The notes beneath the pieces are model-generated. The model was not told where the DNA came from. It was given only the letters and a program-made list of their open reading frames with translations, and made no database searches. Source: Symsagittifera roscoffensis (Eukaryota; Xenacoelomorpha; Acoela; Convolutidae). Taken from it: a stretch of 64,000 bases of DNA. The stretch is taken from positions 22,525,254-22,589,253 of the forward strand of contig NC_087065.1 in NCBI RefSeq assembly GCF_963678635.1, written 5' to 3'. Positions 36,573 to 47,347 of this stretch are shown here, piece after piece (the first letter of the stretch is position 1; every line of letters begins with the position of its first letter). Made by a program: the position numbers and the translations under genes.

Positions 36573-37382
36573 ATGGAAAGGGGAATGTGCGGTGTCAAGG
36601 GCAAAGCTGATGAAGAGCAAAGCATCCAGCAGGTCGACGTGTCGGCAGAAAAACACGTGAAAACGAAAGATCCCCTCTTCGGTTGGACAGCAATCGACAG
36701 GCCGCTCGAGATACCGCCAGAAAATTTAGAACCAGCATCATCGACGGGGACGTCGATAAATGTTTTTGTCCGGGGAGTGGGGGTAGGACTTAACCACACC
36801 GAAAATTTGATAATTAAGAAACTCAGAGAAGTGGGAGAGACCAGCGGGCTGGAACTGGACGAGGAAGAAGCCGAGCCTACCATAGGACGAAACTTCAAAA
36901 CAAAATTTGAAATACCCAATGAATACTCGGAAAACATCCTGATAACGGACAGCGACTTCATTTTGTCAGACATGACTAGCGCGATCTGAATAACGGCGGA
37001 CATGAGCTTCAAATCGAGGCTAGAGGCCGACTTCAAGAGAAAATATCAGAACGTGGAGTTTTTTTTTAGACAGCGACCGGGGCCGGGAGGAATGACTTCG
37101 CTTCCGCCATCAGTTTCAGAAGTCCCAGGCAAATACCTGTGCTTCCTGGTGACGAGGGTCAATGAAAGGAATACGATAGATCCTGAGCACGTGATGTTGG
37201 CACTAACGAGGCCGAGAGACTTCATGGTTGAAAGAGGGATAGTGGGGGTCTCGATGCCTGTTTATGACCCAAACAGGGGCAAGTTGAGCCCAAGGGAGTA
37301 ATATGCCATCTGCCATCCTACACGTGGTCTTCGCAGAAACGGAGATAATGGTACACCTACACAAGAAATATTACTTGAGTAT
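36573..37382 (+). pseudogene. Macro-domain-like module (TARG1/OARD1 type) at Pol C-terminus, copy 1
   Basis: The readings at 36573-36989 and 37002-37301 contain ILITDSDFILSDMTSA, then MSFKSRLEADFKRKYQNVEF, GKYLCFLVTRVNERNTIDPE and VSMPVYDPNRGKLSPRE. The order and spacing match the human TARG1 macro domain (GDLF..., GAGIA...LFKKKF, GRYIYYLITKK, LSMPRIGCGLD). The glycine-rich loop and the catalytic Lys and Asp positions are replaced, so hydrolysis of ADP-ribose is not expected and ligand binding is uncertain. An in-frame TGA at about 36987 and a small insertion at about 37302 break it. The assignment is from remembered family motifs, without a search. Confidence 0.6.
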
Positions 37383-37881
37383 CGCCTGAGCTACGGGCGG
37401 ACAACGGAGGTCTCGAGTTAAGGGTACATGGGGATCTCGACTAAAGGTACATGGGGATCTCGAAGCAGGTAGATGGATTTCAACGCAATTGGCATGACAA
37501 TTAAAATTTAAAGAGTTGACGGTGCTAATACATTAAATGAATCAGCATGCTCTTAAAACTTCCAATTGAACTATTTTAGTGAAACAAATGGAGGGATAAT
37601 GTTTTAACCACAATAATGGGGGGGTTTAGACCAGGAACAGAACATCTTAGTCTAAAGTTGGATTTTATTTTCAGATTGATTTGTAAAACTGAGTTGACGA
37701 CCTAGCAGCACTCATTTGATAATGAAAAGAAGGTCTTGGACAAGTTCACAATTAGCAACATTCGAAAGGAGACATTTCTCAAGTTCTCAAGTTGATTGGT
37801 AAGGTGATTCTCAAGTTGGTTAACGAGGTAAGGTAGTTCTCAAGTTGGTTAACGAGGTAAGATCATCTAGAGATTGTGACA
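37383..37881 (+). other. Spacer between pol and downstream ORFs, copy 1
   Basis: No ORF. It contains a tandem GGTACATGGGGATCTCGA pair (about 37429-37462). Near its end are repeats of TCTCAAGTTGGTTAACGAGGTAAG (about 37770-37862). The copy-2 spacer (60380-60835) holds similar CAAGTTGGTAAGGTAATTCT repeats. The embedded GGTAAG looks like a splice donor. Confidence 0.6.
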
Positions 37882-39884
37882 ATGGCAGATCGTTTTTGGA
37901 AATCTATGCCGGCAGAGCTCAAGAAACCTACGCTCAATGAGCTATACAAGCGCTTGAGGGATCTGGACTACACCCAAGTTGATGAGAGGATGGCAAGGAT
38001 GTTGAACGCCATCCTGCAGTTAGAAGCGCAGGGTGAATGCAGGGAGTCAGCGACAGAAGCTCTTTTGATGGTTGGCTACATGACAGAAGGAATATCCAAT
38101 CAAGAGCAGACCAGATGGTTGTCCTGGAATGAGGCTGGGGGCGTGAGGGGATTCGACTTGGCGAGAAATCCTGGCCTGAGCAACAACACGGAATACGGCG
38201 CGGGAGAATTCCCGCTACCAACCAGACCACCAGCAAGATCTGCGGGTCAGTCCACGAGTAAGCCACCTTAGATGATACGGTCACAACAGACGGAGGAAGT
38301 ATATCCGGACCTCAGTAATCTGAAGAGGGAACTGGATAGGGCCCAGAGGGAGAGAGACAAGGCGAATCTTGACCGGGATGGTGCGTAGCTTGAGCGGGAC
38401 CAGGCGAACCTGGAGAGAGATCAAGCGGTCCTCGAGAGGGATCAGACAAGGCGTGATTTTAGTATGTGGAGGGCAGAGTACCAACAAGAGCAGAAGGTAC
38501 GCGAGAATGAGGCAAATTGCGAGCAGTTGAAGTCTGAACTCGAGAAGATCCAGCGGCGACAACGGGAGTTCGCGAGACAAAAGGAAAATGGATCCAGTAC
38601 CACGGAGCGAGCCCTTGCAGGGTCAGGGCCAGAGTCACGGATGGAGGTGGATGAATTTCCTTGGTCCAGTGGGCGATTCAACTTGCACCGAGCGGCTCAG
38701 GAGCACATCAACGAGGGACTAGAAGTGTGGATACCACCCGAGCCGGTGTCCTCCGTGCGTGGTTTGGAAGTGCCACCAATACGCCCACTGATGGACGTAG
38801 CACTGCCGGGATATACCCCGAGTTCAACTCCGAGCAGCAGCCAAGTTAGCGGGAGCTCATCACGTCTCAAGGTGCTACACGATAGGCTGCACCGAGGAAC
38901 CCGTGACCACTCAACAAGAAGGGACCAACCAGTCAGGAGCGTGGTGATTGCAAGCTATAAAAAGAAGAATACAGACGGCAGATACCACAGACAAAACCGG
39001 ATGGATTGGACCACGGAACAGAGGGCGAGAAGAGATTGTTTCCACGACGCGTCATGTGCCGAGTACTACACACAGCCGAGAATACCGGAGGGTGCGGCCC
39101 ATCTGATCATAGGGGACAGCCTGATACGAGTGCTGACCCGGATCCAGTCGCACTGGAAGACTGGAGTCTAGAGCTTTTCTGGAGCCGCGTCACCCCAGAT
39201 GTTGGCTCACTTGAGATTTTAGACATGGTGAAAATGTACACGGTGACTCTGATGATGGGAACCAATGACGTGTCCAGAGGTGAATCGAGGAAGATAATGA
39301 GGCTACGCGAGAAAATGAGCTGCATCCTTGAGGAGTTGAGGATTCAGATGGATCCTGCGATACTCACGATTTGCACAGTCCCTTACAACATGAAGGCCGA
39401 TCAGCATGCTATGGAGATGAACGAGAAACTGCGCAATATCAACGAGATAATCAGGCAGATGCAGCAGAGGAGCGTACTCCCTGTCAGGCTGTTGGACGTG
39501 GCAGACATGATGGAGCGATCTTTCCCAGATGACGCGTCTTCGGATGGCATTCATTTTGATAGGTCTGAAGGTGTGGATTGGCTAAAGGGCGTCTTCCAGA
39601 AACATGTGAAGACACTGGAAGCGTATCTGCTGGAATTGGGCCAATTCACCTTCGGTCCACCCGCTGTGCCCTCTTTCTTTGCCACAAGATCCCTATCCAA
39701 TCGCCCGGGAGTGAAACTCGATTCAAGAGACAGCTCAAGGAGTAGCCGGACCAGGCTACAAGGGTCCACACCGATGGAGGCCGAAGAAGTAGAATCGTCC
39801 ACGCCCCAAAGTTCACGTGGTGGTGGTGGATCACAAGAGGGTGGAAAAACCAATGAAGACGAGCCGGACACGATATCTGGATAG
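37882..39884 (+). pseudogene. ORF3: coiled-coil protein with SGNH (GDSL) hydrolase domain, copy 1
   Basis: Starts at ATG 37882 (MADRFWKSMPAELKKPTL). An N-terminal ~130-residue helical part is followed by a heptad coiled coil (LERDQANLERDQAVLERDQ, about 38390), a linker and the SGNH domain. Block I is HLIIGDSLIRVL (Ser at about 39118), block III is MMGTNDVSRG (about 39255) and block V is SSDGIHFD (about 39536). These give the catalytic Ser, the Asn and the Asp-x-x-His. SGNH enzymes are esterases or lipases. Stops lie at 38269, 38392 and 39169, with a 1-base loss at about 39204. The C-terminal tail is Ser/Gly-rich. It sits where retroviruses have env, but no signal peptide or membrane segment is seen. 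Confidence 0.75.
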
Positions 39885-41373
39885 GATAAAGGAACTGGAC
39901 CTAGAGGATCTGGAATGCAGACAAGAGTTGGCGGAGAACCTGGGGCTCTAGCATGTGTCACATGAGAACTTGAGTCGACACCATTGTGTAGATTGGTTGA
40001 AGGCCCATGAAGCACACTTCTCGAGAGTGAGGATGATGGAGATGGCGGATCTGACTGGGATTCCTCTGAAATCAGCGATGGGACCAATAAACTCTAGGCA
40101 ACTCTACTTGTTGGGGAGTCCATGGCTCATCGTAGAACCCCCCAAACACCGAATGAGCGTAGCGAGAATCAGATTGGCTACGCCTGCACAGCTGAGAGTG
40201 GTGGACAAGTTACTGGAGCCGAAAGAAATGGAACTCCTAGATGCTGCCTACGAAGGCGGAAAGCTAGCAAACGACTCAAGATACGGAAGACCTTGCGGAA
40301 AAGCGCAATTGGCCAAGACCTTGGCGGTGTACGATCGATCGGATCCAGGAGCCGCAAGAGTAGTCATCGCGGCGGGCTCTGATTTCGAGGGGACGTCTCC
40401 GAAGCTGTTTTGACCAGAGACCCTAGTGTACCTGCTGCCTGGTGCGGAATTGAACCAGATGCTGACTCTGTTGGTGGCGATCAAGTCAGAAATGCTCTGT
40501 GAACCGAAGCTGCTGCTGTTTGCCGGAATGAATGACCACTTGCATGCGGCGGGGCTTCTGGAGCATCTGAAGGGTGATACACCGGCGCCCAAGAAGGTCT
40601 GGGAAGCCATCCAAGCACTGTTTGCGGCGATGAATGAGGTGCAAGAGAATGTGACTACCCGATTGGGAGCTAGGACAAAAGTGGCGTTTACAACGTCACC
40701 GGGCTACGCAAGCATGCCGCCGGCTTTGCAATTTGTATACGCTATTTTGATCCTCATAGCGGAGGGGAACGAGTGGAGAGTCTTGATGGCAGCCCCTAAT
40801 CGAGAACTGGAGCCTACGAATTTAAGACTTCTGAAGTCGGAATTGGCAGCGGCATGGGCGGACGTATCTCATGCCTTGAGGGGATTCTACGAGTTACCAG
40901 ACATCCTTATTGTGTTGGACGAGGTCCCGTTACTCGAGATTTCTAATTTTGCTCGGCAACTGAAGTTTAGTCCGGACATAAGGGATGATCACCCAATAAT
41001 AAGCCGGCTAACAGCCAGCCTGTGGTTCCGAGGTATGGTCCTGACTATCACAAGCTCCACCAGCAAGGCGAGGGGGCCAAGTAATGAAAGGAGAAACGTG
41101 ACTGCAGCCGAGAAGCAACTAGAAGCGATAGCATACCGTCTGACACAAGAGAGAGGCAGGTGTCCGTTCCTGACCCCAAGGCTCGAGAATGCTACAGACA
41201 AAACGCGGAAGAGTGCTCCACCTCTCGTCAAACAGATATGGGAATTTCTTGAGGGGCAGCTGGAGATGAAGGTGGGGAGATTCGTCACAGCGGCAAATGA
41301 GGTCGCCGTCGGAGGGTTCTGGAGAGAGCATGCCAAAGACGAGCTGAGAACAAGGAAGATCACGAAATCTTGA
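39853..41373 (+). pseudogene. ORF4: probable second SGNH-like protein, copy 1
   Basis: Starts at ATG 39853 (MKTSRTRYLDRIKELDLEDL), overlapping the end of ORF3 by 32 bases in another frame. After an N-terminal ~120 residues come AARVVIAAGSDFEGTSPKLF, YLLPGAELNQMLTLL, LLLFAGMNDHLHAAG (about 40508) and later IRDDHPIISRLTASLW (about 40978). These resemble SGNH blocks I, II, III and V, but with Gly-Ser-Asp instead of Gly-Asp-Ser. Both copies share the change. The catalytic Ser is thus displaced or absent and the protein may bind rather than cut. In-frame stops lie at 39949 and 40411 (the latter is Trp in copy 2). Otherwise about 500 codons. Confidence 0.5.
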
Positions 41374-41405
41374 GATTTTTGAGTCATTGTTGGGAGAAGA
41401 AATAC

Positions 41406-43324
41406 ATGGCCAAAGTCTTCTACGCAAAGGATACCATCCTCGAAGCCTTTGTACATGAGCTATTGAATATTCCTATAAATCTCTTGTTGGCCTTGTAATT
41501 GGTTTATCCCAGGTACCTGTTTAACATGGGTCTAGCATACATGTTCAGCAGAGGAGTAGAGACGCTTCGGATTGACGGGTACCTGACGCTGATGCTCTTG
41601 ACTCATGGTCGGTTGATGAAATATGGGGAGCCCCTGTCGATGGGGAAAACCCACCCAATTTTCGATACCTACTCCTACAAGTTTGCGGCCGGACTGAAGA
41701 CGTTGCTGGTGGAGTATCTTTTGATGCAGAACCGACACTTGACTGGCGAAGAATGGAATCCCAAGACGAGAGATGAATGGAAAGAGGCAAATGGTGGGAT
41801 CCCTCTGCTGACTGACTTGTGCTTGGCCATGAGATCTGATCCGTTGGCAGTGATCAAGGGGCTTGAGGAGGTCGTAACCTGTATCTAAGGGCCAGCAGTG
41901 ACGTATGCCTTTCCGGATTCTCTCGTTGCGGCATAGCGCAATTCAGTGGTGCACGTTAGCCTCATAAGCGTGCTAGATGGGACGGCGTTGAACTGTTGCC
42001 GACAAGAGGTGCTGAGGGCACAGATGAGTGATACAGTGCTCCTCGGGAAGATAAAGGATCCCGAGTTAATGGTGTTTAATTTCCGGGGGCAGCTACAATG
42101 CAGAATGGGGGGAAAACGTGAAGGTCCCATTGAAACTTACCCCAAGTTTTGGAATTTGAATCCTTTAACGGGAGATAGGAGGGAAATCTTGAGAATCCCA
42201 GCGTGGAAGGGGAGCTTCGAGTTGGTGAAAACGGAGCTAGAGATGACTCTGGAGAAAAAATTTTGCCCACCGTAGTCCCCGAGTTCCCGACAGTCAGGAG
42301 AATGACCCTGGGGATGAATAGCCCTCTGGTAGTCCCATCCTTGGACGCCAGAGCTGCAGTGGAAAAGCAGCTGAGGGAGTTCACCGATCGCTGGGATCCC
42401 GTGTTTGTCGGATATACAGCGGCAGTTTATTTCCACACGTGCGACATCAAGATAAACTCGTGGACAACACAAGCAAAAAAGATGAGGGGCTCAATGCCTC
42501 CAAAGTTCGAGGTTCGGGACATCTTGAGAACGCTCGATCAAGCGGACCTGGAGAACATGCTGCCAGTTTGGGACGATGGAAGAATGATTGTGGAGGAAGG
42601 ACACATAGCCTTGAAAGATGAGATGAAGTTCGCTACGAGAAAATACCGGGCGCCCTACGGACTAGAGCAAAGGGAAATGAAGCAAGAAGAGAAAGAGCTG
42701 GACGCAGCGGGCCCCTTGTATGTAGCTCTGACGGAATACAAGAAGCAGGACCCAACTACACCCTCACCCGGGTCAGTGGGCACCCCTGGAGATAAGAGGA
42801 GCGGTCCCGTGGAGACGAGGTTCAGAGAAGTGCTTGAGAGAAGGCGAGCTGAGTCAGAAGGGGAGAGCATGGATGAGACTCTCAGTGAAGCAGGAGAAGA
42901 AATGGAGCTGGCGAATACACCTGAGCCAAAACCAGCGGAGAAGGATTCTACCTTTCAGGCACTGCTGCAAGGCCTGAGTGAAGACGATTGGGTGAACACG
43001 GCCACCGCACCCCTGATGTCATCCCCTCGCAAGAACCTGGAGCTACCCTTGAGCGGCGAGACCTCTAATATGGGCATGATTCTCTTGAGTGCCAAAAAGA
43101 GCAAAAAGAATGCCTTCGAGGGCAATAAATGGATGTTCTTGAGTACGCTGGATGAGAAGACATGGCTAGAATTCTTGAGTGAATTTAACCGGAAAGCAGA
43201 GACTGAAGCTACACTGGAGAGTTTCAAAGAAGAATTATGGGACACAGTGGTAAAGTTCGGGGAACCAGTTCTGATGGGCACCGGACTGTACAAAACAAAA
43301 GGCGAGAAAGGAGTTGTTGGATAA
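41406..43324 (+). pseudogene. ORF5: unassigned long ORF, copy 1
   Basis: Starts at ATG 41406 (MAKVFYAKDTILEAFVHELL), 33 bases after ORF4 stops. The reading continues in one frame through stops at 41496, 41886 and 41934 to about 42250, where a frameshift moves it to the frame ending at 43324. The total is about 640 codons. The first part is helical and hydrophobic (YMFSRGVETLRIDGYLTLML). The second part is acidic with Pro/Ser-rich stretches (TPSPGSVGTPGD; SPRKNLELPLSGETSN). No family is recognised. Copy 2 runs off the window before this ORF, so conservation cannot be tested here. Confidence 0.5.
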
Positions 43325-43808
43325 GATGATCAAGCTGCGAGAAACGGAACAGAAAACCAAAGATGATGAATGTATAGACAGCTCTTCTCTGAAACAAAAA
43401 ATTGACGATAAAATGATTAAAGTTGAAGGAGAGGATAAGCTTAAGACTAGTTATTTGATTAAAGATATTAATATCCTTAAGGCTCGAGTAGGGGGGAGGC
43501 AAGAGTCGGAGGGAAGGTTGGACCGGGACAAAGAGGTCGAATCAGTGATGATAGTGACGACGCCCCCAAGCAAAGGTGTGAAGTCTCGAAAGAGGAAAAA
43601 GGAGGTAGAGGAGTTGAGTAGCCCGTCGGTGGATGCTGTCTCTGAGAAGAATTTGAGGGAGACTGCTCCCATGATTCTAGCGCGATGGAAGACTGCGGAC
43701 TACAAGAGTATCTCCGAACCAAGGAAGCTAGCCGAAGTGGTGAAAGAGATAGATGTCTCGACAAGTCTGGCAACGGTAGAAGATTTCAAACATCAGAAGG
43801 CAAGCTAG
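43314..43808 (+). pseudogene. ORF5 continuation or ORF6, charged protein, copy 1
   Basis: An open frame entered by a 1-base shift at the end of ORF5. It is rich in Lys and Glu, with a basic stretch KSRKRKKEVEELSS (about 43581) that could be a nuclear-localisation signal. It is probably the C-terminal part of ORF5 rather than a separate gene, because it has no good ATG at its start. No domain is recognised. Confidence 0.4.
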
Positions 43809-44827
43809 AAAAAGGGTTCGACGAATGGACAAACATGGGAAGTGGATGTTGGCAAAGAATGGATTTCGAGCGAGCATCAGGCTATTGGCAAACAAGTGAC
43901 CAGCGACCCTCATGAGAAAACGCGACGAGGAATACGGCTCGACCTTGGTGGGTGGCCCTGGAGACAATGAAGTAACTGGAGGACTGTCTAAAAAAAGCTC
44001 GATCGTGGAGTTTCCCGCAAACGTCGCCATTAGGCTACTCAACAAAAAGCCGAGGTCAACAAGTTAGAATTGGGAAGTCAGCTGAAGCGAACTTGGCAGA
44101 GGTTGTTGCGGGATTACTTCGAGGAGGCGATGAGAACACCTTCGTCCGCATTGCTATTGATGGCAAATCCCTTCGTTAGAACAGCGGGGCAGCTGACGTT
44201 TGCGTGGAGCCTAGTGGGAAAAGAATTGGAGGTATTGACCTCACACGATAAATGAAGTTGAGCAACAAAAGTCTAGAAGTTTACCAGATGCTGGTACAGC
44301 ATATCGCCAGAGATAATTCCGGTTTAAGTCTGGCGAGAAGAAAAGATGCCACTTGTTTCTTGAAGTGGATAATGTCCGTAATGACCAGTAGTCCGTCCAA
44401 GCGTGTCATCAGAAGGCCGTGGGGAGCAAAACTATGGAGAGGAGAGTCTCCACCGTCATATTGAGTGTGTACCAGAGTACGGGGACCTAGAGAATTATGG
44501 GAAACTCGATGAAGTACAGAGATTCTACAACAAGAAATTCGAAGAGGGGCATGATGTGCATTGTAACTTCGCCTCGACTGAGGATTACTCAAGACCCAAC
44601 AAACGGGGAGAATAGCATTATGTATGTGGGGTAATGGGGATAGCAACCAACCCTTTCTTGGATTCAAAGGCCGGGAGAGCTCACAGGAATCACGAAGTGA
44701 CGGAGCTGTTGAAGTTTTGGACGGAGAAGATAATTGAAATTGATTCAGTGGAAAAGGAGAAACCGAGCCTGGGATTTCTCCTTGAGACGACGCCCAAGGT
44801 AATAAGCATGCGCGCTCGAACAAGAGA
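43809..44827 (+). pseudogene. Fragmented ORF region, copy 1
   Basis: Short open frames in changing phases carry plausible protein. A basic stretch (RRMDKHGKWMLAKNGFRAS) lies at about 43823. LKRTWQRLLRDYFEEAMRTP is at about 44082-44141 and ends at a TGA at 44253. VYQMLVQHIARDNSGLSLAR lies at about 44279 and EVTELLKFWTEKIIEID at about 44695. The composition matches neighbouring ORFs, so this looks like one or two decayed genes. No family is recognised. Confidence 0.4.
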
Positions 44828-45445
44828 GTGGAGTTGAAAATGGGGAATGGAAATGGCATGATGACTACGAATTTGGGAACGGTTTGGAAGTTGCTGAGAC
44901 CCTCTTGGTGCCCACATCCCCACGCAAGCTTGATTGAAGAAGTCACGGAACGAGTGAGGCTAACACCGACAAAAGATGAAGACTTGGGAACTTTGGATGT
45001 GATACACAAACTGATCCTACCACATAGTAAAGAATCGGGCGAGGCAATGAGTAAGCTAGGATCAGTAAAAAAGTTGGAACCCGGTAGCTGTCTTGACTTG
45101 ACGTGCGGAGGAGAAGAGGACACTTGTGATGGACGATCATGTGTCAGAATACAATTTTTCCAGAGAGAAGTCCTAGTCACTTGGTTTTGCGACATAATAG
45201 AAAGAGAGTGGCTGAGTGTAGTGCAGATAGTGGCTGAGTGCTATACAAACACTACAGTGAATATAGCATTGGCGCTGGGGTTCTTCTCAAGGATATGCAG
45301 CTTGCAATCACTGGAGATGCTGGAGTCTGAGCAGCATTTGGTGACAGCGTTGAGCGTGGAGTCGTGGCCCGGGGCGTTGCAAACCACCCAGAAACACATC
45401 AGAGGGTGGAAGATTTATTTGTGGCAGAAATGGGATTTCCCGTGA
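44828..45445 (+). pseudogene. ORF7: unassigned protein fragment, copy 1
   Basis: A 205-codon open frame. It includes a Cys-containing stretch (LDLTCGGEEDTCDGRSCVRI, about 45092) and a hydrophobic helix-rich part (NIALALGFFSRICSLQSLEM, about 45260). The stop at 45443 is followed by the next frame, so it may be part of a larger broken gene. No family is recognised. Confidence 0.4.
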
Positions 45446-45479
45446 GCGAGGCTTACGTCTGCCAGTAAAAGCAAAATCC

Positions 45480-46386
45480 TTGGTGGGATCAGTAATGGCC
45501 AACCTATGTGGGAGCCACTATATATTGCACATGACGATAGTGGAGGTATCCAGCCAAAGGATACTGGTAGATAAGGCCTTCTCGGTACCCAAGTGCGTAC
45601 GACTGGCTCGAATGTCGCATCATTCACACAAGCTGTTGAAGAAGATACTGGTAACGGTGCCAAGGGAACAAAGAGATGACATGAGTGAAATCTGGGGTGA
45701 AGAACTCTTGAGTTTGGAAGGCGAACACACGAATGACTTCGAGAGACAGAATACCATCGGGAAGCCGATGAACAGTGTCCCAGCACAGGAGGAAAATGAG
45801 GAGAACACACGAGAAGACGATGGAATTGGAACCTCTGCTGGAAGCCTCGGGAGAACGCAATCACCGAAGCATCGATATTACACATGGGGAATGCCCATGC
45901 CATTGCTTCGCACAGACAGTGTGGTACCCGGAGCACTCGAACCTCTGTTTAGTGTGAAACGTGGAAGAATTTCGGTCAATCGGATTACCCGACCATCGGC
46001 AGAAGGTGACCATCTTGGTAGTGAGTACGATGTTGGCGTTGCGATGGATCGAGGAGAATGTGACGAAATATCGGGAGTCGAAGACATCAACGGCGGAATC
46101 GATATACGCTATCGATTATAGCAGAAGAGTTGAGTTATTTGAGACGGCCTGCAAGATATTTGCCATACCTATGGAGATCAGGCACGTATGGAGCCGCATA
46201 AGATTCTTCCTTTGGTTTCGGGCGACATTGACATCTTGGTTTTATATGGTGACGAAAGACCACATGAAAAAACATAGTAAAGAATATCGACAGTTCCTGG
46301 CAGAGATAGGACCGGAAGCCTTCAAGAGACCTTTGGTGACCCATCGAAATGCGATCACGACAGGTTGGAAAAGAGTCGCTAGTTAA
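45480..46386 (+). pseudogene. ORF8: last ORF of the element, copy 1
   Basis: Two overlapping frames: 45480-46121, then 45775-46386 with a stop at 45955. The last ~100 residues (ELFETACKIFAIPMEIRHVW, IRFFLWFRATLTSWFYMV, then HRNAITTGWKRVAS) form aromatic, helix-like sequence ending just before the 3' tail. The true gene is probably a fusion of the two frames. No domain is recognised. Confidence 0.4.
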
Positions 46387-46616
46387 TTTAGTTACTCCAA
46401 TTCTCAAGTGTGCTGGTATGTTGAGATAAGGAGAGTTTTAGGTTGATCCATCTGAAATGGATCAAAGTTCCACTGTCTAATAAAAATAACCATACGGACT
46501 GTTCCGACCCGGTTTTTAACGGCGTTCGCGTATTTTGGGTATTTTAAGACCTAAATATGGGGACGTTCTTATTTTCTAGACTGGGGGGGGGGGCATTTTG
46601 GTAGTGGCCTTTAAGC
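46387..46616 (+). other. 3' untranslated tail of copy 1
   Basis: Non-coding. From 46419 it matches the segments before the LTRs at 48277 and 49937, including a hairpin (GATCCATCTGAAATGGATC), an AATAAAAATAA signal-like phrase and a run of 11-12 G at about 46582. The G-run may be the polypurine tract, though it lies about 25 bases from the LTR. Confidence 0.6.
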
Positions 46617-46776
46617 TGTAACGAAGGTCTTAGTCTCATGTCACAAGTGAATCGAGTTATATCTGACCGTTCGAGGTAGAAAAACACAAGAGAAAGTGTC
46701 CCTGACTCTTGAGCCAATAGTTATAGGGCCTATTTTTCTTTAACCTCAAATGTGACTTAAGTAGGCGACTGTTACA
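46617..46776 (+). repeat. LTR (160 bp): 3' LTR of copy 1
   Basis: Begins TGTAACGAAGG and ends GGCGACTGTTACA. The terminal hexamers TGTAAC/GTTACA are perfect inverted repeats, as in canonical LTRs. Near-identical LTRs are at 48277 and 49937. Confidence 0.8.
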
Positions 46777-46808
46777 CTCATATGTGAATTAAGTAGGCGA
46801 CTGTTGCA

Positions 46809-47001
46809 TGTAACTAAGTTATTCTGCGCGTTCTGGCCGATAGCCCACAACAGTAATGTCTTTGTCGACCCGATAGGACCACACAGAACTGACTTTCGTA
46901 GAGATGGTTAAAAGCATATGAAGATGTGTTTAGACGCTAGCCAGTCGATTCATAACCTAGCTTTATTTTCCGTCAATATGTACTTCCGGGCGATTGTTAC
47001 A
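46809..47001 (+). repeat. Second LTR-like segment (193 bp)
   Basis: Begins TGTAACTAAG and ends GGGCGATTGTTACA, the same terminal hexamers as the 160-bp LTR but with a different body. An equal-length copy is at 48469-48661. It may be an LTR of a related family nested in the unit. Confidence 0.45.
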
Positions 47002-47347
47002 CGCAGACCAAGGCAATCTTCAGCTCTCTTACGAGTGTTGATGTGAAATCTCTGCGTAGATTTTAGAGTGACTTCTTAAGACTTTAAGGTTGTCGTGTGA
47101 AAACAGCCTAAAAGAGAAGCTTTATTTCAATACATCTGAACCACAAGTGTATGCTGCTTGGCTACCGGTACGTGTGCAACATATTACTATAACATTCCTG
47201 CCCATTAGAGAGAGAATGTAATTAAAATTAACATGACGTTATAAGTCTATCAGGCTGCTATTTCCACTAACCGCTTATCATGGGTTAGTTCATTCCCCTA
47301 GAGTCCAGTCAAAATCCTTTTTTTTTTTACCTTAATGCTGCGTCAAG

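Larger units (their letters stand above)
25814..46776 (+). mobile_element. Giant Ty3-type LTR retroelement, copy 1 (~21 kb)
   Basis: The order on the plus strand is: truncated 5' LTR, a long G-rich leader with a minisatellite, gag, pol (protease, RT, RNase H, integrase, macro-like module), a spacer with short repeats, a coiled-coil/SGNH ORF, a second SGNH-like ORF, several unassigned ORFs and the 3' LTR. At ~21 kb it is several times the usual 5-8 kb of Ty3 elements. It is inserted into the CR1 copy. Every long ORF has at least one stop or frameshift, so it is inactive. A second copy starting at 49937 keeps the same order. The element is visibly GC-richer than the host DNA to its left. Confidence 0.85.

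Noticed and set aside
37882..39884. Retroviral envelope in the env position
   Set aside because: No signal peptide, transmembrane segment or furin-like site is seen. The domain is an SGNH hydrolase with a coiled coil.
39551..40087. Minus-strand Ser/Pro-rich frame opposite ORF3/ORF4
   Set aside because: It is a shadow of the plus-strand coding sequence, with composition mirrored from the Ser/Gly-rich ORF3 tail.
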